This document shows positions 22,517 through 26,226 of a stretch of DNA of 26,226 nucleotides, in pieces; within the stretch, counting starts at the first letter, position 1, and each line of letters opens with the position of its first letter. Location: contig DCVY01000208.1 in NCBI GenBank assembly GCA_002327945.1, forward strand, positions 7,038-33,263, in the 5' to 3' direction. The notes under the pieces are model-generated. The model saw nothing but the letters and a program-made list of their open reading frames with translations, searched no databases and was not told where the DNA came from. The translations under genes were made by a program, and so were the position numbers. This stretch comes from Acidovorax delafieldii (lineage in GTDB: Bacteria; Pseudomonadota; Gammaproteobacteria; Burkholderiales; Burkholderiaceae_C).

Positions 22517-23767
22517 ATGTCCTTCGCCCCACAGACCGTGATCCAGCGCCTGCAGGCGTTGCTGACCGAGTTGTCGTATTTTCCCTGGAAGACCACCGCC
22601 CAGACGCTGCGCGAGCGGTTTCGTGAAGACCGCCTGGGCCTGACCGCCAGCAGCCTCACGTTCACCACCGTACTGGCCCTGGTGCCTTTTGTGACCGTGG
22701 CGCTGGCCGTGTTCACGGCGTTTCCCATTTTTGGCGAGCTGCAGGGGGTGCTGCAGCGCTGGCTGGTGGACAGCCTGGTGCCCGACAGCATCTCGCGCCA
22801 GGTGCTGGGCTACCTGACGCAGTTCGCGGCCAAGGCCAGCCGGCTGGGCGTGGCGGGTTTCAGCATGTTGCTGGTGACGGCGCTGACGCTGATTTTGACC
22901 ATCGACCGCACCCTCAACAACATCTGGCGCGTGCGGCGCCTGCGACCGCTGGGCCAGCGGGTGCTGATCTACTGGGCTGCGATCACACTGGGGCCCGTGG
23001 TGCTGGGCGCCAGCCTGGCGCTCACGTCGTATGTGATGTCGGCCTCAGGCGGGCTGGTGCGGGCCGTGCCCAATGGCGTGCGCCTGCTGTTCGATTCCAT
23101 CGAATTCATCGTGCTGGCGTCCGGCATGGCTGCGCTCTACCACTATGTGCCCAATACGCCCGTGAAGTGGCGCCACGCCTGGGCGGGCGGCCTGTTCGTG
23201 GCCGTGTGCATCGAGCTGGCCAAGAAGGTGCTGGCCCTTTACCTGGGCAAGGTTCCGACCTATTCGGTGGTGTACGGCACCTTTGCCACGCTACCCATCT
23301 TGCTGGTCTGGATCTATGTGGCGTGGGTCATCGTGCTGCTGGGGGCGGTGGTTTCAGCCTACCTGCCCAGCCTGCTGGCCGGCGTGGCGCGCCGCGGCAC
23401 GGTGCCGGGCTGGGCTTTCCAGCTGGCGGTGGAGGTGCTGCAAGAGCTCCAGCGCGCGCGCCGCCACATCGGCAAGGGCCTGCGTGCCAGCCAGCTCGCG
23501 CAGGTGTTGCGCGTGGACGTGCTGCAACTGGCGCCGGTGCTCGATGCCCTGACGGCGCTCGACTGGGTGGGGCGCACCAGCGACCCGGCGCAGAACGCTG
23601 CTGACGAACCCGAGCCGCGCTATGTGCTGCTGGCCGACCCCGACAGCACCCTGCTGGAGCCCCTGCTGCAGCGCCTGCTGCTGCTGCGCGCCGACAGCCT
23701 GGCGCCCCTGTGGGACAGCGCCGGGCTGGCGCAACTGCATCTCTCGGATTTGTTTCAAAAGGAATAG
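22517..23767 (+). CDS. YihY/BrkB family inner-membrane protein
   Basis: A 416-residue protein of the YihY family, formerly mislabelled RNase BN. The core (about 35-290) has six predicted helices and the family's early signature DRLGLTASSLTFTTVLALVPFVTV, then LTIDRTLNNIWRVRR, YHYVPNTPVKWRHAWAGG and YGTFATLPILLVWIYVAWVIVLLGA. A cytoplasmic C-terminal part of roughly 120 residues looks like a winged-helix (LRASQLAQVLRVDVLQLAPVLDALTALDWVGR). The function is unknown. ATG 22517 is preceded by AGGA at 22502-22505, a slightly long spacing; the frame is open upstream but not family-like. The stop codon lies within a family B repeat. Confidence 0.88.
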   Translation: MSFAPQTVIQRLQALLTELSYFPWKTTAQTLRERFREDRLGLTASSLTFTTVLALVPFVTVALAVFTAFPIFGELQGVLQRWLVDSLVPDSISRQVLGYLTQFAAKASRLGVAGFSMLLVTALTLILTIDRTLNNIWRVRRLRPLGQRVLIYWAAITLGPVVLGASLALTSYVMSASGGLVRAVPNGVRLLFDSIEFIVLASGMAALYHYVPNTPVKWRHAWAGGLFVAVCIELAKKVLALYLGKVPTYSVVYGTFATLPILLVWIYVAWVIVLLGAVVSAYLPSLLAGVARRGTVPGWAFQLAVEVLQELQRARRHIGKGLRASQLAQVLRVDVLQLAPVLDALTALDWVGRTSDPAQNAADEPEPRYVLLADPDSTLLEPLLQRLLLLRADSLAPLWDSAGLAQLHLSDLFQKE

Positions 23768-23799
23768 CTGCTGGCGCTGATGAGAAAAGCGCTGGATGG
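23764..23799 (+). repeat. Short palindromic repeat (family B), copy 2, at yihY stop
   Basis: ATAGCTGCT at 23764-23772 continues into a hairpin, with GCGCT at 23774-23778 pairing with AGCGC at 23788-23792, extendable to 8 bp with G-T pairs. The 24-nt distance from ATAGCTGCT to AGCGCT is identical in copy 1 (14204-14245), while the loop sequences differ. The TAG of ATAGCTGCT is the yihY stop codon. Confidence 0.6.
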
Positions 23800-24112
23800 T
23801 GTTTGATTCGCGGATTCAACTGCGAAGTGCGCAGCTATGCTGTGAAAGTGTGCAACGCCGTGTTGGCTTGGCCCACCCATCGCGGCACGGCCGGGTGCAC
23901 CCACCTGAAGCCGTTCCCAGGGTTGCCGCAGGCCTTGCAGGAAGCGATTGAACAACGCTTCTTTCGTTAAGAGCGGCACTCAAAACCCTTCCTGCGTCGT
24001 TGCTCCGTCTTGTCGTACTGCCCGCGACGGAGCGCCTGGCCAGAACCGCTACGCTGCGCTTTGTGAGACGCTCTGAAGACACGCACCAGACCATCCAGCC
24101 AGAAAGGCCCGC
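23768..24112. other. 345-bp gap between yihY and the copper ATPase
   Basis: No gene is supported here. It holds the rest of the family B repeat, a small perfect hairpin (CTGCG 23820-23824, CGCAG 23830-23834), a stretch of about 130 bp with an open but unfamiliar frame ending at TAA near 23968, and an 8-bp inverted repeat at 24002-24033. The last ~80 bp before the ATPase must hold its promoter, but I see no clear -35/-10 pair and no recognisable CueR-type dyad. Confidence 0.5.
24002..24033. repeat. 8-bp inverted repeat upstream of the copper ATPase
   Basis: GCTCCGTC at 24002-24009 and GACGGAGC at 24026-24033 are perfect complements around a 16-nt spacer (which contains TTGTCGTACTGC). The gap and symmetry would allow a hairpin or a protein-binding dyad. 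It lies about 80 bp before the ATPase start. It may be part of another dispersed intergenic element. Confidence 0.45.
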
Positions 24113-26226
24113 ATGAACCCGCCCGATACATCTACGCCAGGCCACCCGCACGGACCCGCGCACCACGGCCATGGCGCGCAGCCCCCATCGGCGCAGCCCC
24201 CTGCGGCCCCTGGCACCCTCTACACCTGCCCCATGCATCCCGAGATCCGGCAGGACCATCCCGGCAACTGCCCCAAGTGCGGCATGACGCAGGAGCCACT
24301 GATCCCCGAACTGGCCGGGGAAGAAAATCCCGAGCTGGTGGACTTTCAGCGCCGCTTCTGGTGGACGCTGCCGCTCACCGTGGTGGTCACCTTTCTGGCG
24401 ATGTTCGGCCACCAGCTGGGCTGGTTCAATATGGCCGTGCAAAGCTGGGTCGAACTGGTGCTCACGCTGCCGATTGCGCTGTGGGCCGGCTGGCCTTTCA
24501 TCGTGCGTGGCGTGCAGTCGATAGTCCGGCGCAGCCCCAACATGTGGACGCTGATCGGCCTGGGCACCAGCGCGGCCTTTGCCTACAGCGTGGTGGCCAC
24601 CGTGGCACCCCAGGTGTTCCCCGACACGTTCATCTCGATGGGCCGGGTGGCGGTTTATTTTGAAGCGGCTGCGGTGATCATCTCTCTGACCTTGCTGGGG
24701 CAGATTCTCGAGTTGCAGGCGCGCTCGCAGACCTCGGCCGCCATCAAGTCGCTCCTCGGCCTGGCACCCAAGACCGCGCGGCGCATCGCGCCCGATGGCA
24801 GTGAAGCAGACATTCCCCTGGCCCATGTGCATGTGGGCGACCGGTTGCGCGTGCGCCCCGGCGAGAAAGTGCCAGTAGACGGCGTGGTCGAGGAAGGCAG
24901 CAGCGCGCTCGACGAATCCATGCTGACCGGCGAGCCGCTGCCGGTAACCAAGCGCGTGGGAGACAAACTGATTGGCGCCACGCTCAACACCAGTGGCACG
25001 CTGGTCATGCGCTCCGAGCATGTCGGCGCGGCCACCGTGCTGGCGCAGATCGTGCAGATGGTGGCGCAGGCCCAGCGCTCGCGCGCACCCATGCAGCGCA
25101 TGGCCGACACCGTGGCTGGCTACTTTGTGATGGCGGTGGTGGCGGCGGCGTTGCTCACCTTTTTTGGCTGGGGCCTGTTTGGTCCGCAGCCGAGCTGGGT
25201 GTATGGCCTGATCAACGCCGTGGCTGTGCTCATCATCGCCTGCCCGTGTGCGCTGGGCCTGGCCACGCCCATGTCCATCATGGTTGCCACCGGGCGCGGC
25301 GCCACCCATGGCGTGCTGTTTCGCGACGCGGCAGCCATCGAAAACCTGCGCAAGATCGACACCCTCATCGTGGACAAGACCGGCACCCTCACCGAGGGCC
25401 GTCCGGCCTTCGAGCGCGCAGTGGCCGCCGCGGGCTTTGCCGAGGATGACGTGCTGGGCCTGGCCGCCAGCCTGGACCAGGGCAGCGAGCACCCGCTGGC
25501 GGCGGCCATCGTCCAGGCGGCGCACGAGCGCGGCCTGCCGTTGACCGAGCCCGAGCATTTCGACTCGGCTTCCGGCATTGGCGTGCGCGGCATCGTCTCC
25601 GGGCAGGCCCTCGCGCTGGGCAACGCGATGCTGATGCAGCAATCCGGCGTGGATGTGGCGCCGCTGGCGGCGCAGGCCGAAACCTTGCGCAGCCAGGGGG
25701 CCAGCGTGATGCACCTGGCGGTGAACAGACGGCTGGCCGGCCTGCTGGTGGTGTCCGACCCCGTCAAGGCCAGCACGCCCGAAGCCTTGTCCACCCTGCG
25801 CGCCGCCGGCCTGCGCGTGGTGATGGCCACCGGCGACGGCCTGACCACAGCGCGCGCTGTGGGCCAGCGGCTGGACATTGACGAGGTGCATGGCGAGGTC
25901 AAACCCGCCGACAAGCTGGCGCTGGTGGAGCGCCTGCAAAAGGAGGGCCGCACCGTGGCCATGGCGGGCGACGGCATCAATGATGCACCGGCGCTGGCGC
26001 GTGCCGATGTCGGCATTGCCATGGGCACCGGCACCGACGTGGCCATGAACAGCGCGCAACTCACCCTCGTCAAAGGCGATTTGCGCGGCATCGCCACCGC
26101 ACGCGCGTTGTCGGTGGCCACGGTGGCCAACATGAAGCAGAACCTGGCCTTCGCCTTCGTCTACAACGCGCTCGGTATTCCACTGGCGGCGGGCCTGCTG
26201 TACCCGTTCACCGGCTGGCTGCTGTC
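24113..26226 (+). CDS. copA: Copper-translocating P1B-type ATPase, 3' truncated by window
   Basis: 704 codons are visible and the frame runs off the right edge. The His-rich N-terminus (9-20) leads into a small heavy-metal-binding domain of the YTCPMHPEI...CPKCGM type (Cys39, His42, Cys53, Cys56) in place of the usual GMTCxxC domain. Transmembrane helices follow from about residue 82. The actuator TGEP is at 272-275, the ion-binding CPC at 377-379, the phosphorylated Asp421 in DKTGT, His460-Pro461 in SEHPL, and GDGIND at 619-624. It would export Cu(I) (or Ag(I)) from the cytoplasm. The last two helices lie beyond the window. ATG 24113 has GAAAGG at 24102-24107. Long frames on the other strand are shadows. 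SilP-like silver exporters share this N-terminus, so the metal is inferred. Confidence 0.92.
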   Translation, partial: MNPPDTSTPGHPHGPAHHGHGAQPPSAQPPAAPGTLYTCPMHPEIRQDHPGNCPKCGMTQEPLIPELAGEENPELVDFQRRFWWTLPLTVVVTFLAMFGHQLGWFNMAVQSWVELVLTLPIALWAGWPFIVRGVQSIVRRSPNMWTLIGLGTSAAFAYSVVATVAPQVFPDTFISMGRVAVYFEAAAVIISLTLLGQILELQARSQTSAAIKSLLGLAPKTARRIAPDGSEADIPLAHVHVGDRLRVRPGEKVPVDGVVEEGSSALDESMLTGEPLPVTKRVGDKLIGATLNTSGTLVMRSEHVGAATVLAQIVQMVAQAQRSRAPMQRMADTVAGYFVMAVVAAALLTFFGWGLFGPQPSWVYGLINAVAVLIIACPCALGLATPMSIMVATGRGATHGVLFRDAAAIENLRKIDTLIVDKTGTLTEGRPAFERAVAAAGFAEDDVLGLAASLDQGSEHPLAAAIVQAAHERGLPLTEPEHFDSASGIGVRGIVSGQALALGNAMLMQQSGVDVAPLAAQAETLRSQGASVMHLAVNRRLAGLLVVSDPVKASTPEALSTLRAAGLRVVMATGDGLTTARAVGQRLDIDEVHGEVKPADKLALVERLQKEGRTVAMAGDGINDAPALARADVGIAMGTGTDVAMNSAQLTLVKGDLRGIATARALSVATVANMKQNLAFAFVYNALGIPLAAGLLYPFTGWLL

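Noticed and set aside
23710..23970. 86-codon + strand frame across the yihY end and the following gap
   Set aside because: Overlaps the yihY 3' end out of phase, has no convincing ribosome binding site and resembles nothing I know.
23816..26059. 747-codon - strand frame opposite the copper ATPase
   Set aside because: The + strand carries every P1B-ATPase motif in order; the - strand product is a His/Gly/Arg-rich shadow.
1..26226. CRISPR arrays, tRNA/rRNA genes, toxin-antitoxin pairs, defence islands or phage genes
   Set aside because: I looked for regular direct repeats, tRNA-like cloverleaves and phage or defence motifs on both strands and saw none; almost all sequence is explained by housekeeping-type genes.

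Overview
The window is 26.2 kb of GC-rich, densely coding DNA that reads as chromosome from a betaproteobacterium, most likely a Comamonadaceae member of the Acidovorax type. This assignment is inference. It rests on protein character, on the gene order yqgE-ruvX-pyrR-pyrB-pyrC', and on two short repeat families in the gaps that I recognise as common in Comamonadaceae genomes. No rRNA, tRNA, CRISPR array, prophage or intact insertion sequence is visible.

Left part (1-9912, + strand): the end of a Pil-Chp chemosensory cluster for type IV pili. It holds the tail of a CheW-like adaptor (pilI), the transducer pilJ, a 2044-residue CheA-type hybrid kinase with several Hpt domains (chpA/pilL), and a PilU-like retraction ATPase. 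PilJ would sense, PilI would couple it to ChpA, and the ATPase is a likely part of the pilus output.

Middle (9957-16388): a photolyase gene on the - strand converges on pilU and diverges from yqgE, with only 21 bp between the two start codons. A tight + strand run follows: yqgE, ruvX, pyrR, pyrB, a metal-site-less dihydroorotase homologue (pyrC') and plsC. The first junctions overlap by 4 bp. Two copies of a GC-rich hairpin repeat sit in this run, one inside the 5' part of pyrR and one directly after pyrB. The pyrB-pyrC' gap is filled by repeats, yet an open frame crosses it and touches both neighbours through ATGA overlaps.

Right part (16397-24112): a divergent pair encodes an iron-type ABC transporter ATPase (fbpC, -) and a fused permease (fbpB, +), with no binding protein in view. 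Next comes a small - strand group (DUF2069 membrane protein, FAD-linked 2-hydroxyacid dehydrogenase, GDxHG metallophosphoesterase), then a YihY/BrkB membrane protein on the + strand. A 345-bp non-coding stretch with repeats and hairpins follows.

End (24113-26226, + strand): a copper-type P1B ATPase, cut off by the window edge before its last membrane helices.

The best unusual signals are the repeat-built bridge between pyrB and pyrC', the repeat absorbed into the pyrR reading frame, the PilU-like ATPase attached to the chemosensory cluster, and the near-zero spacing of two divergent gene pairs. I do not see a clearly new multi-gene system.
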